DNA from: CAKUFA01 sp963627465
GTDB lineage: Bacteria > Bacillota > Clostridia > Christensenellales > Aristaeellaceae
DNA length: 50,249 bases
NCBI GenBank assembly: GCA_963627465.1
Contig: CAVGBO010000064.1
Location: 1 to 50,249, forward strand
Direction of reading: 5' to 3'
The notes below the pieces were generated by a model that saw only the letters and a list, made by a program, of their open reading frames with translations, ran no database searches and was not told the origin of the DNA. This document shows, one piece after another, positions 22,727 through 31,166 of the stretch (positions within the stretch are counted from its first letter, which is position 1; each line of letters starts with the position of its first letter). The position numbers and the translations under genes were made by a program.

Positions 22727-23641
22727 TCAGACAGGCGTTGCACTAATGTCAATCCAAAGTGCGGGGCGAACACAACCATAGTTGATGTCGACGCTGTAGT
22801 AGTTGAGGGAGCCGTCGCTGCTCACGCGCGCCGCGCGGAGCTGATATGTGCCGGGCGAGCGGAGCCACCACCACCCAGCGTTGTCGCCATCTGCGGTCTT
22901 ATAATCGCTGCTTGTATAGGCTCCCTGCTTTTCTGCATAAGCTGTTGGCTTCACGCATGCCTTGGTGTTGTTACATCTGAGCTTTACATCAAGGTACTTG
23001 TTTGCTCCCGCATAGCTCAGCAGAAAAATCTGATCCTGTGTATTGTTGCCGCCGTTAGTACTCCAGCCGCTGTAGCACTGACTGCTGTTGTTCATTACAG
23101 AAGTGGTCAGGATGACCTTCTGTTCTTCTGCGGTAAAGGCCTTATTCATGAAGGTGCTGTTCAGCCAGGTACGCAAGGTACAGGTTTCCCAGGTGACATC
23201 TGTATATTCAGCGTTATAGGGCTGTGCATCCAGACCGTAGCGGCTGATGAGCAGCGCCTTGTTGCCCTCTTTTTGAAGGACTATCCATTCGATGGATGTG
23301 TTGTCATTTCCTTCTGCCGTTTGCGGATAATGACCGAAAGTGACGTACGTGTCCTGCTTGGCTGCCAATGCGGTTGTTTCATGATTGCCTGCATTTTTTC
23401 CTGTGCTACCTGCAAATTGCTGACGCATTGCTTCCGTCAGGTTCTTATCCGGCATAGCGCAAACAATGAGATAGGCAGGCAGGCTCAGCCAGAAACACAT
23501 GTGGAACCACTTGCGCTTCTCGTAGCCCTTATCTTGTGCAATGTCACTGGCATTGGAGGCCAGCAAACCCTTCACCACAAGCAGAACGATTATACCAATG
23601 ATATAACCGAACGCCACCGCACCACTGTCATACCCGTACAT
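22727..23641 (-). CDS. Membrane-anchored DUF6273-like protein
   Basis: 304 residues from the ATG at 23641, which has GGAGG nine bases upstream. One hydrophobic segment near the start (AFGYIIGIIVLLVVKG) and a second after a basic patch (WFHMCFWLSLPAYLIVCAM) would anchor it with the C-terminal domain outside. The C-terminal domain has YVTFGHYPQT, IEWIVLQ, TWETCTLRTWLNSTFM, GGNNTQDQIFLLSY and GWWWLRSPG…CVRPALWID, the DUF6273 pattern. Function is unknown; a binding domain of C-type-lectin type is inferred. Its variable region B is 22775-22849. An operator-like palindrome overlaps its promoter. Confidence 0.8.
   Translation of the reverse strand: MYGYDSGAVAFGYIIGIIVLLVVKGLLASNASDIAQDKGYEKRKWFHMCFWLSLPAYLIVCAMPDKNLTEAMRQQFAGSTGKNAGNHETTALAAKQDTYVTFGHYPQTAEGNDNTSIEWIVLQKEGNKALLISRYGLDAQPYNAEYTDVTWETCTLRTWLNSTFMNKAFTAEEQKVILTTSVMNNSSQCYSGWSTNGGNNTQDQIFLLSYAGANKYLDVKLRCNNTKACVKPTAYAEKQGAYTSSDYKTADGDNAGWWWLRSPGTYQLRAARVSSDGSLNYYSVDINYGCVRPALWIDISATPV
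22775..22849 (-). other. Variable region B (DGR-like)
   Basis: Same 25-codon stretch as region A, 544 bases away. Variable codons include AAC, TAC, AGC, CGC, CTC, GAC, ATC, TAT and GGT, all NNY; the exception is one ACA. The flanks (GGGTGGTGGTGGCTCCGCTC before, TGTGTTCGCCCC after) are almost identical between copies. Confidence 0.6.
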
Positions 23642-23693
23642 CAACGAAAACCTCCATCCATTTTTTGTCATTCGAAACTGGTGCAAATCAACT

Positions 23694-23739
23694 GTTTACA
23701 AAAGTACACTTTTGTAAACACCCACACCAATAATGTCAA
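23694..23739 (-). promoter_or_regulatory. DUF6273 promoter with overlapping operator
   Basis: Minus-strand TTGACA (23739-23734), 17-base spacer and TACAAA (23716-23711) as a possible -10. That -10 lies within a perfect 12-bp inverted repeat, GTTTACAAAAGT/ACTTTTGTAAAC, with a 2-base centre (23694-23719). A repressor bound there would block the polymerase. Just upstream, CAGGAAAAT and ATTTTCCTG (about 23740-23778) form another inverted repeat. Confidence 0.6.
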
Positions 23740-23841
23740 TCAGGAAAATTGCACCACAAATAGTTGATTTTCCTGACTGTTTTTGATACAATAAGGTCAC
23801 TGATTAGTGATTTCGTACTAATTGGGCATGTGTCGATGACT

Positions 23842-23867
23842 GTTTACAAAAGTGTGCTTTTGTAATC
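23842..23867. repeat. Second copy of the GTTTACAAAAG palindrome
   Basis: TTACAAAAG (23844-23852) and CTTTTGTAA (23857-23865) with a 4-base centre. Its left half is identical to the copy at 23694. The spacing of 148 bases would allow looping by one regulator (inference). Confidence 0.6.
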
Positions 23868-23942
23868 ATCTGCCCACTTCTGAAACGTTCTGCATGATAC
23901 GCCTAAACGCGTTGCTGCCTTGCGGGCAGAGCTGCTGCCCAT
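23844..23942 (-). pseudogene. Short helix-turn-helix fragment
   Basis: 32 codons reading SARKAATRLGVSCRTFQKWADD, a helix-turn-helix pattern as in transposase or small regulator genes. No ribosome site. Probably the remnant of a longer gene. Its stop codon lies in the second palindrome. From here to 24203 I see no gene, only A/T-rich sequence and a small hairpin (AGGAAA/TTTCCT) near 24178-24193. Confidence 0.35.
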
Positions 23943-24203
23943 ATGACAACAGCTCAAATACAATATTTGCTTTCAGAAGCATGGTTTGCCTTCTTTTTTG
24001 CTAGTGTTGTGACTACAAATAGGTTATCTTCTATGCTATCATTTCATTGCTCTCTCTTAAGAAAACGTGAAGAGCCATCATGCAGCCAAAGTACCTCATG
24101 CAGGAAAATTGAGAGAAATTCTGTACAATTTCTTACAAACTCATCTCAAAAAAACGTTATAATACAAGCAATTCTTTAAGGAAATCGGTTTCCTCTTTCC
24201 TTG

Positions 24204-24231
24204 TTGACTTTCCATGCCGGTGCGATATACT
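24204..24231 (+). promoter_or_regulatory. Promoter of the starch-binding gene
   Basis: TTGACT (24204-24209), 16-base spacer, TATACT (24226-24231), 47 bases before the ATG, which has AAGGAGG upstream. Confidence 0.8.
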
Positions 24232-24278
24232 GAAGCCACAGAGTTCCTGTTACCACTTATCACAAGGAGGACACGAAG

Positions 24279-25265
24279 ATGAAACGATTGGTTGCTCTGT
24301 TCCTTTGCCTCATGATGCTTCCCCTTTTGCCTGCCATGGCAGAAGAGACCGACATGTTGGTTGTGTATGCACAGGTTCCTGATGACTGGTCATGGCCCTG
24401 CGTGTGGGCGTGGAGTGCTGACGGTACCAACGCATTTGCATCCTGGCCTGGCGACCAGATGGAGCCCGACCCAGCTAACGACGGTTGGTATTACATCTAT
24501 CTGCCTGCTGGTATGGAAAGCGTCATCATCAACGCCAACGATGGCAGCGTACAGACGGACGAAGTGAAAATTGATAAGCAGTTTGCTTGGATTACCGTCT
24601 CTGCTGATCTGTCTGCTGCAGTTTCTTTTGAAGCGCAGACGACCGGCGAAGCTCCTGCCTATACGGAACGGTTCACGGTGCATGCAAAGGTGGATGCTTC
24701 TTGGACGAATCCCAACATTTGGGCTTGGGAAGATCCTTCCGGCAAGAATGCTTTTGCTGCTTGGCCGGGACGTGCCATGAAAGCCAACGATGATGGTTGG
24801 TATTCCGCCATGGTGCCTGTATGGTGCAACAGCGTGATCATCAACGCCAATGACGGCACTGTGCAGACGGCTGATTTGAAGGATCTGGATCCTGCAGAGC
24901 TTTGGATTACGGTTGCGGCTGACGGCACAACGGAAGTCACCTACGAAGATCCTAATGCGCTGAAGGCGGAAGACATCACTGTCTATGCCAAGGTACCTGA
25001 TGATTGGAGCAATCCGTGCCTGTGGGCATGGGAGCATCCCTCCGGAACCAATGCCTTTGCCAGCTGGCCGGGCGAAGCATTAACAGCCGGTGAGGATGGC
25101 TGGTATGCCATTACCGTTCCCGGATGGATTAACAGCGTGATCATCAATGCCAATGAAGGTGCTGTGCAGACCTCTGATCTTCGGGTGGACGCCGGCAAGG
25201 ATCTGTACGTAACCGTCGTTAGTGCGGAAGAAGCAACGGTTGCCTACGAAAAGCCCGCCGAGTAA
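24279..25265 (+). CDS. Secreted protein with three starch-binding (CBM26-like) modules
   Basis: 328 residues. Signal peptide 1-21 (cut after AMA). Three tandem modules at about 28-120, 131-220 and 232-325 repeat the pattern W-x-A-W, NAFA(S/A)WPG, DGWY, SVIINAN(D/E)G and VQT, as in CBM26 starch-binding domains. No catalytic domain and no lipobox or sortase motif, so it is a secreted binder. It leads the maltodextrin locus and has its own strong promoter and a terminator before malE, so it is probably made in excess. It may hold starch near the cell or act with an extracellular amylase encoded elsewhere. Confidence 0.85.
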   Translation: MKRLVALFLCLMMLPLLPAMAEETDMLVVYAQVPDDWSWPCVWAWSADGTNAFASWPGDQMEPDPANDGWYYIYLPAGMESVIINANDGSVQTDEVKIDKQFAWITVSADLSAAVSFEAQTTGEAPAYTERFTVHAKVDASWTNPNIWAWEDPSGKNAFAAWPGRAMKANDDGWYSAMVPVWCNSVIINANDGTVQTADLKDLDPAELWITVAADGTTEVTYEDPNALKAEDITVYAKVPDDWSNPCLWAWEHPSGTNAFASWPGEALTAGEDGWYAITVPGWINSVIINANEGAVQTSDLRVDAGKDLYVTVVSAEEATVAYEKPAE

Positions 25266-25278
25266 TAAGTCAATGCTT

Positions 25279-25313
25279 GCAGGAGAGGAGGAGCACACCC
25301 CTCTCCTGCTTTT
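25279..25313 (+). terminator. Terminator between the starch-binding gene and malE
   Basis: 10-bp perfect stem GCAGGAGAGG/CCTCTCCTGC (25279-25288, 25300-25309) followed by TTTT. It is probably leaky, since I see no separate promoter before malE. Confidence 0.85.
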
Positions 25314-25345
25314 CATGATTTTCCTATGATCAGGAGGTATCGCCT

Positions 25346-26560
25346 ATGCGGAAAATTCTGTGTTTGTTGTTGGCTGGCATGCTTGTGCTGCTTTCCGGGT
25401 GTGCAGCTAATAACGAGACGCAAGCCAAGAAAACCGGTGCTGTCACAATCACCATCTGGCATGATAAAGAAGACTCTGTTATCGCCGTGCTGGAGGAGGC
25501 TGTGAAGACACTGGAGCCAGACATTCATGTGGTGTTTGAAAAGAAAACCGGCATGACGGAATCCCTCAAACTTGTGGGTAATGATGTTAACGCTGCACCG
25601 GATATGTACCTGTTTGCCCATGATAAAATCGGCGTGTACGCCGAGATGGGCATTCTGACCCCCATTACGGATTTGCTGGGTGATGACGCTTTAAGCGGCT
25701 ATGTTCCGCTGACGGTGGAGGGTGCCACCTATAAGGGACAAATTTACCAAGTGCCGCTGTACTTTGAAACCTTGCTGTTTATGTACAATCGAAAGTACAT
25801 GGCGGATGCGGATGTACCCACCACCACCGAAGAGCTGTATCAATACATGCAGCGCAAAACCAAGTATGGTCATTACGGCTTTGTGGAGCAGCATTCTACG
25901 CCCTACTATGCAGCCGGTTGGATTCACGGCTTTGGCGGCAGCCTGATCACATCAGAGGGCGTTCCTTGCCTGGACAGCAGTGAAGTCAAAGCTGCCCTCA
26001 CCTACCACAAGAAATTTGTTGAATACATGCCCGGCGAAACCGAGTATGCCACCGTCAACACTCTCTTTACGGAAGGCATGGCGCATGCCACCATTGCAGG
26101 GCCGTGGTTTGTCCCTACCGTTCGTGCTGCCGGCATTGATGTCGGTATAGCACCCATGCCGGTGGTGGATGAAACAGGACTATCCTTGGCACCCTACTCC
26201 GGCATTCAGGGCCTCCACGTGTTGAAGGCACATGTATCTGAAAAGAAGGATGCCATCGTGAAAGTGCTGGGAGTACTGATGCAGCCGGAAGTTAGCGTAA
26301 AGCTAGCGAAAGTCAGCGGCTGTGCACCGGCATTGGAAAGCTGCTACACCATGGAGGAAGTAACAAGTGATTCGCTGATTATGGCCATGAAGCAGACTGC
26401 GGAAACCGCTATCCCTATGCCGAACATTCCAGAAATGGACGTGATGTGGACGGTAACCGGCAATCTGCTGACCAATGTAAACATGAGCGGACAGGATATT
26501 GATGCCGCCTGTGTGGATGCCCAAAAGAAAGCACTGGAATTGATTGAGGCGATGAAGTGA
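25346..26560 (+). CDS. malE: Maltodextrin ABC transporter substrate-binding lipoprotein
   Basis: 404 residues. Lipobox LSGC ends the signal peptide (Cys19 or so), so it is a lipoprotein. The body matches family 1 sugar-binding proteins of MalE type: ITIWHDKEDSVIAVLEEAV at the N-terminus and GIAPMPVVDETG in the middle. AGGAGGT precedes the ATG. The stop overlaps the next start (TGATG). Placement with a starch binder, two MalFG permeases and a GH13 enzyme points to maltodextrins. No MsmX-type ATPase is in the operon; a shared one must serve it. Confidence 0.9.
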   Translation: MRKILCLLLAGMLVLLSGCAANNETQAKKTGAVTITIWHDKEDSVIAVLEEAVKTLEPDIHVVFEKKTGMTESLKLVGNDVNAAPDMYLFAHDKIGVYAEMGILTPITDLLGDDALSGYVPLTVEGATYKGQIYQVPLYFETLLFMYNRKYMADADVPTTTEELYQYMQRKTKYGHYGFVEQHSTPYYAAGWIHGFGGSLITSEGVPCLDSSEVKAALTYHKKFVEYMPGETEYATVNTLFTEGMAHATIAGPWFVPTVRAAGIDVGIAPMPVVDETGLSLAPYSGIQGLHVLKAHVSEKKDAIVKVLGVLMQPEVSVKLAKVSGCAPALESCYTMEEVTSDSLIMAMKQTAETAIPMPNIPEMDVMWTVTGNLLTNVNMSGQDIDAACVDAQKKALELIEAMK

Positions 26561-27471
26561 TGAAGCAGCCGAGTAAAAAGAAAAACATCCAGCGAACCGT
26601 CAGGGCTTATCTGGTTTCAGCACCGTCTTTTGCCTTGATTGCCCTCATCGTAGTGTTCCCGATTCTTTACACCGGATACATTTCGTTCACCAACATGAAC
26701 ACCTATCACTGGTTCAATTTTGACTTCATCGGATTCAAGAACTACGAACGGGCGCTGTTGGTATTCGATTCCGGTTTTCTGTCCGCCTTGCTGATGACGG
26801 TGCTGTGGACGTTCGTCAATATGGTATTGCAGCTGATGATCGCCTTTCTGATCGCCAACCTGCTGAACGTACGTCATCTTCCTCTACGGAATGTATACAA
26901 AACCATCCTGATGTTCCCTTGGGCAATGCCCGGTTACGTCAGCATTCTGCTATGGAAAACAGGCATGTTCAATAGCGAGTTCGGTCTGCTGACTCAATGG
27001 ATGAAGGATCTTTCCGGGGTGACGGTTCGCTGGCTGCAAAATGACGTTAGTGCGTTCATCTGCTGCACGGTCGTAAATCTTTGGCTCGCCCTGCCGTTTA
27101 TGATCATGATTATGGATGGTGGACTGAAATCCATCGACCGCAGCTACTATGAGTCGGCAACGCTGGATGGAGCAGGTCCCGTGCGTCAGGCTGTTTCCAT
27201 TACGCTTCCTTGCCTGAAGCCGATCATTGGCCCATCTGTGATGATCACCCTGTTCACCACCTTTAAGCAGTTTGATGTCATCTACCTCATGACCCAACAA
27301 GTGGGTTCACAAACAGGTGCACATATTCATACCATCATCACTTATGCTTACGAGAACGCCTTCATTACCAACAACTATGGGTATTCTTCAGCCATTTCCA
27401 TCATGATTTTCATTCTGCTGATTGTTTTTGCACAGCTGACCAATCGGCACAGCAAGGAGGCAAACGCATGA
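26560..27471 (+). CDS. malF: Maltodextrin ABC transporter permease, MalF type
   Basis: 303 residues from the ATG at 26560 (a GTG one codon earlier is also possible). Six membrane segments. The EAA loop ESATLDGAGPVRQAVSITLP near 200-220 binds the ATPase. Shorter than E. coli MalF because it lacks the large periplasmic loop, as usual in Firmicutes. Overlaps malE by one base and malG by 4. Confidence 0.9.
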   Translation: MKQPSKKKNIQRTVRAYLVSAPSFALIALIVVFPILYTGYISFTNMNTYHWFNFDFIGFKNYERALLVFDSGFLSALLMTVLWTFVNMVLQLMIAFLIANLLNVRHLPLRNVYKTILMFPWAMPGYVSILLWKTGMFNSEFGLLTQWMKDLSGVTVRWLQNDVSAFICCTVVNLWLALPFMIMIMDGGLKSIDRSYYESATLDGAGPVRQAVSITLPCLKPIIGPSVMITLFTTFKQFDVIYLMTQQVGSQTGAHIHTIITYAYENAFITNNYGYSSAISIMIFILLIVFAQLTNRHSKEANA

Positions 27472-28313
27472 AACGCAAAACAGTCAAGCGGATTGCATCC
27501 GGCACGGTGATCAATCTGTTCTTTGTGGTCTGTTGCTTTCTGGCATTGCTGCCCATTTTGTACGCCCTGTCTGTCTCCTTGGATGCAAAAGGCAGCTTGC
27601 TTTCCTCCAATTTTTCCTTCATTCCCAAGGAGCTGACTTTCACCCACTACGTTCGTGTTTTTACGGATGAGCCTGTTCTGTTGTGGCTGAAAAACACAGT
27701 TTTGCTCACCGCCTCCACGGTAGTACTGGCGATGGCAACGGCAGTCCCTGCGGCCTACGTCTTTTCCCGCAAGCGTTTTGCTGGACGCACGGCAGTACTG
27801 AGAATCCTACTGCTGCTCTATTCCTTTCCGTCCATTCTATCCATGTTTGCCATTTACAAGCTGATGAGCAGCCTTAGCCTTGTTAACACCCACATTGGGC
27901 TCATCGTCATCTATGCCGGTACCATGTCAGTCTTTGCACTGCTGAACATGAAAGGCTATTTTGATGCCATCCCAGTAGAAATTGAAGAAGCCGGACGAAT
28001 TGACGGCTGCAATGATCTTGCCATTGTTACAAAGATCGTTTTGCCGCTGGCTCGTCCCACGCTGATTGTTACCGGCGTGATGATTGTCAACTTTGTATGG
28101 AATGAATACATCTTCTCCATCAATTTCCTAACCGGCTCCGACAGAATGACACTAGCCTCCGGGTTATATTCCTTGCAGGCTACGGAAACCAGCGGCTCAT
28201 GGCCTGTGTTTGCGGCTGCATCGTTGGTGGTCAGCTTCCCGGTACTGGTCATTTTCTTCCTGTCGCAGAAAAACATGGTCTCCGGCCTGACTTCAGGCGG
28301 AGTGAAAGGATGA
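27468..28313 (+). CDS. malG: Maltodextrin ABC transporter permease, MalG type
   Basis: 281 residues, six membrane segments. EAA loop EIEEAGRIDGCNDLAIVTKI and a final MVSGLTSGGVKG typical of MalG, whose tail reaches the substrate site. ATGA overlap with malF. The next gene starts 6 bases after its stop. Confidence 0.92.
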   Translation: MKRKTVKRIASGTVINLFFVVCCFLALLPILYALSVSLDAKGSLLSSNFSFIPKELTFTHYVRVFTDEPVLLWLKNTVLLTASTVVLAMATAVPAAYVFSRKRFAGRTAVLRILLLLYSFPSILSMFAIYKLMSSLSLVNTHIGLIVIYAGTMSVFALLNMKGYFDAIPVEIEEAGRIDGCNDLAIVTKIVLPLARPTLIVTGVMIVNFVWNEYIFSINFLTGSDRMTLASGLYSLQATETSGSWPVFAAASLVVSFPVLVIFFLSQKNMVSGLTSGGVKG

Positions 28314-28319
28314 CAGCCC

Positions 28320-30038
28320 ATGCAATACAATGCGATCCTGCATATCCCCATGTCACAGTATGCCTTCGGACTGGATGACACCCATGTGGTGTTCCGCCTG
28401 CGGGCAGCACGGAACGACCTGCAATCCTGCACACTCATTTACGGTGATCGAGCCTGCAGGCGCACGCCGGTGGATTATTTCTATGCAAAGATGGAAATCG
28501 TATGCCAAGATCAGCTGTTCGACTGGTGGGAAATAACGCTGGAAACCACGTTCAAGCGGCTTTGCTACGGCTTCCGCCTGATGGACACAGCAGGACAAAG
28601 CACCCTATACTATGGGGATCAGTTTAATGCAGCACTGACAGACGACCGCTCCGAATACTTCCAACTGCCTTACAATCATCGTGCTGACCGCGCTGATGTG
28701 CCGGTGTGGATGCATGATGCCATCGTCTACAATATCTTTCCGGATAGTTTTGCAACCAGCAAAGGTTTCATTTCGTCAAAGCCTACGGAAAGAGTCTGGC
28801 ATGGTGAAAGCGTGCACGGCAAACTGGGCGGCAATATTCGGGGCATTACGGAAAATCTCCCCTACATCAAGTCACTTGGCTTCAACTGTATCTACATGAA
28901 TCCCATCTTTGTGGCCGGGGAGTATCATAAGTATGACCTGATTGATTACTTTCATATTGACCCAGCATTCGGATCGGACGAAGACTTCAAGCAGCTTGTG
29001 CAGACTGCCCATGCGATGGACATGCGGGTCATGATTGACGGCGTGTTCAATCATGTGGGATGGAAGTTTCCGCCCTTCCGTGATGTGGTGGAGAAAGGTC
29101 GTGCTTCGGCCTATTGGGATTGGTTCTACCATTTGGAAGAGCCGGTGGTTGTGCCTGACAACATGGATGATTACCCAAACTATGAATGCTTCGGCTATGA
29201 GCGCATGATGCCGAAAACCGCAACAGATAACCCGGCTGTTCAGGATTATTTTTGCCGTGTAGGTGTTCACTGGGTGAAGGAATTCGACATTGACGGTTGG
29301 CGGCTGGATGTGGCCAGCGAAATTAACGATGACTTCTGGCGTGCCTTCCGGCATGCGGTGAAAGCGGCAAAGCCGGATTGTGCCCTCATCGGCGAGGTAT
29401 GGGAAACGGCCTCCCATTGGTTAGACGGCAGCATGTTCGACAGTACCATGAATTACGATTTCCGCCGTCATTGCCGGCAATTCTTTGCACTGGAAAGCAT
29501 CGATGCACAAGCCTTTAACAGCCGTGTCACCGATATGCTGATGCGTTATCGGCGCCCCGTAGCCTATGCGCAGTTGAATCTGCTGGACAGTCACGATGTC
29601 AGTCGTTTTCTTTCCCTCTGCGACGGCAATTTGCAGCGTATGAAACTGGCAGTGCTGTTCCAAATGACTTTTATTGGTATGCCGTGCGTCTTCTACGGTG
29701 ATGAAAAAGGCATGACGGGCGTATTGGAAGAGGAGTATCGCCGCCCTATGCCTTGGGCTGCACCGGAGAGTGAAATGGTGGCCTTCTACCGCAAGGCCAT
29801 TTGGCTCAGATGTCAGCATACCGCCCTGTGCCGAGGGACTTTCCGAACCATTGATGCACAACCTAACGACGGACTTTATCATTACAAGCGTGAAACGGAA
29901 GATGAAACCATCGGTGTGCTTCTCAACCGTTCCGAAACATCATCACATGTTGATGTTCCTGGAGAAATTCTATGGCAAGACCGACTGAAATGTGATATAC
30001 TCGGCGCATACGGATTTGTCGTTTATCGTCAAGAATAA
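28320..30038 (+). CDS. GH13 neopullulanase/cyclomaltodextrinase-like alpha-glucosidase
   Basis: 572 residues, no signal peptide, so cytoplasmic. Residues 1-120 look like the CBM34 N-terminal domain of maltogenic amylases and neopullulanases. GH13 regions: DGVFNH (240-245), GWRLDVAS with nucleophile Asp330, GEVW with acid/base Glu359, and LLDSHDVSR with Asp426. It should cut maltodextrins brought in by the transporter into maltose and glucose. Spacing of 6 bases puts it in the operon. Confidence 0.9.
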   Translation: MQYNAILHIPMSQYAFGLDDTHVVFRLRAARNDLQSCTLIYGDRACRRTPVDYFYAKMEIVCQDQLFDWWEITLETTFKRLCYGFRLMDTAGQSTLYYGDQFNAALTDDRSEYFQLPYNHRADRADVPVWMHDAIVYNIFPDSFATSKGFISSKPTERVWHGESVHGKLGGNIRGITENLPYIKSLGFNCIYMNPIFVAGEYHKYDLIDYFHIDPAFGSDEDFKQLVQTAHAMDMRVMIDGVFNHVGWKFPPFRDVVEKGRASAYWDWFYHLEEPVVVPDNMDDYPNYECFGYERMMPKTATDNPAVQDYFCRVGVHWVKEFDIDGWRLDVASEINDDFWRAFRHAVKAAKPDCALIGEVWETASHWLDGSMFDSTMNYDFRRHCRQFFALESIDAQAFNSRVTDMLMRYRRPVAYAQLNLLDSHDVSRFLSLCDGNLQRMKLAVLFQMTFIGMPCVFYGDEKGMTGVLEEEYRRPMPWAAPESEMVAFYRKAIWLRCQHTALCRGTFRTIDAQPNDGLYHYKRETEDETIGVLLNRSETSSHVDVPGEILWQDRLKCDILGAYGFVVYRQE

Positions 30039-30060
30039 AGAGACGGCAGGAGGTTTCTTT

Positions 30061-31065
30061 ATGCCAGCCACGATTCGAGATGTTGCGCTCAAAGCAGGCG
30101 TTTCTCCGTCCACGGTGTCGAAGGCCATGAACGATTCAGGCGCCATTGCGGAAGAAACACGGCAGAAAGTCTTGCAGGCTGCCCATGCATTGGACTACCG
30201 TCCGAATGCCAGAGCACGGAACTTTGCTACCCGTGCCACCTATCAGGTTGCTTTCCTTGCCGAGTTTCCCTATGATGCAGCATTTGTGAATCCGCATCTG
30301 TTTGAGATCATGCGTGGCGTACAACACACGCTGGACAAAAAGGGATATGCCATGGTCATGAAGCACCATAGCAGCAAGGATGCCGTTGCCTATGTGGAAC
30401 AGGCTTGGTCACAGCACATGGTGGATGGTTTTGTGCTGCATATGTCGGTAGTAACGAAAAAGCTATCTGCCTACCTTAGCCGGGAAAATATTCCCCACAT
30501 TGTCATCGGCAAGCCGAACTTCGATAATCGTCTGTGCTGGATTGATACAGATAACTGCCTTTCCGGCGAATTGGCAGTACGTCACCTTGCTGAGTTGGGT
30601 TATACGGATCTTTGCTTTGTGGGCGGCCGTGCGGATGACATGATTTCCTGGCGAAGGCTGCAAGGTGTGCGACAAGCCTTACAAGAGCTTGGGCTTACCC
30701 TTCCCCATGAGCGTGTATTGCAAAGTCAATCGACCTTGGCAGACGGTGCACGAGCAATGAAAAAGCTTCTCCGCATGAAGCCAAGGCCACGAGCTGTGAT
30801 TTGTGCCAATAATCCGATTGCTCTTGGTTTGATGCAGGCCGTGCAGGCAAAAGGCATTCGTATTCCGGAAGACATGGCGCTGATTACCTTTGACTCCTAT
30901 CCGTTTTCCATGTTTACCGAGCCGCCTATGACGGTCGTTGACATCAACATGTATGAAATGGGTCAGGAAGCAGGCCGTCTGGTGCTGCAAAAGATGAAAC
31001 ATCCGTCAACGCAAATCCAGACGTATATCACAAGCCCTACCCTCGTGCACCGAGGAACAACCTAA
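30061..31065 (+). CDS. LacI-family regulator of the maltodextrin operon
   Basis: 334 residues from the ATG at 30061, which has AGGAGG upstream. Helix-turn-helix TIRDVALKAGVSPSTVSKAM (3-23), then the periplasmic-binding-like sensor domain. It is the last gene of the locus and probably represses it until a maltodextrin binds. I found no convincing LacI-type palindrome near the 24204 promoter. Confidence 0.9.
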   Translation: MPATIRDVALKAGVSPSTVSKAMNDSGAIAEETRQKVLQAAHALDYRPNARARNFATRATYQVAFLAEFPYDAAFVNPHLFEIMRGVQHTLDKKGYAMVMKHHSSKDAVAYVEQAWSQHMVDGFVLHMSVVTKKLSAYLSRENIPHIVIGKPNFDNRLCWIDTDNCLSGELAVRHLAELGYTDLCFVGGRADDMISWRRLQGVRQALQELGLTLPHERVLQSQSTLADGARAMKKLLRMKPRPRAVICANNPIALGLMQAVQAKGIRIPEDMALITFDSYPFSMFTEPPMTVVDINMYEMGQEAGRLVLQKMKHPSTQIQTYITSPTLVHRGTT

Positions 31066-31099
31066 GCGAAGCAAAACGTTGACCCAGCAAAGACAAAAC

Positions 31100-31152
31100 A
31101 AACACGCCACCGCACCGACGGCAGCTTCTGCCTACGATGCAGTGGCGTGTTT
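31100..31152. terminator. Bidirectional terminator between lacI and sigH
   Basis: 11-bp inverted repeat AAACACGCCAC (31100-31110)/GTGGCGTGTTT (31142-31152) with an inner GGCAG/CTGCC hairpin. T-rich sequence follows on both strands. It ends the plus-strand regulator gene and the minus-strand sigH gene. Confidence 0.85.
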
Positions 31153-31166
31153 ATATGCTTTTGTTT

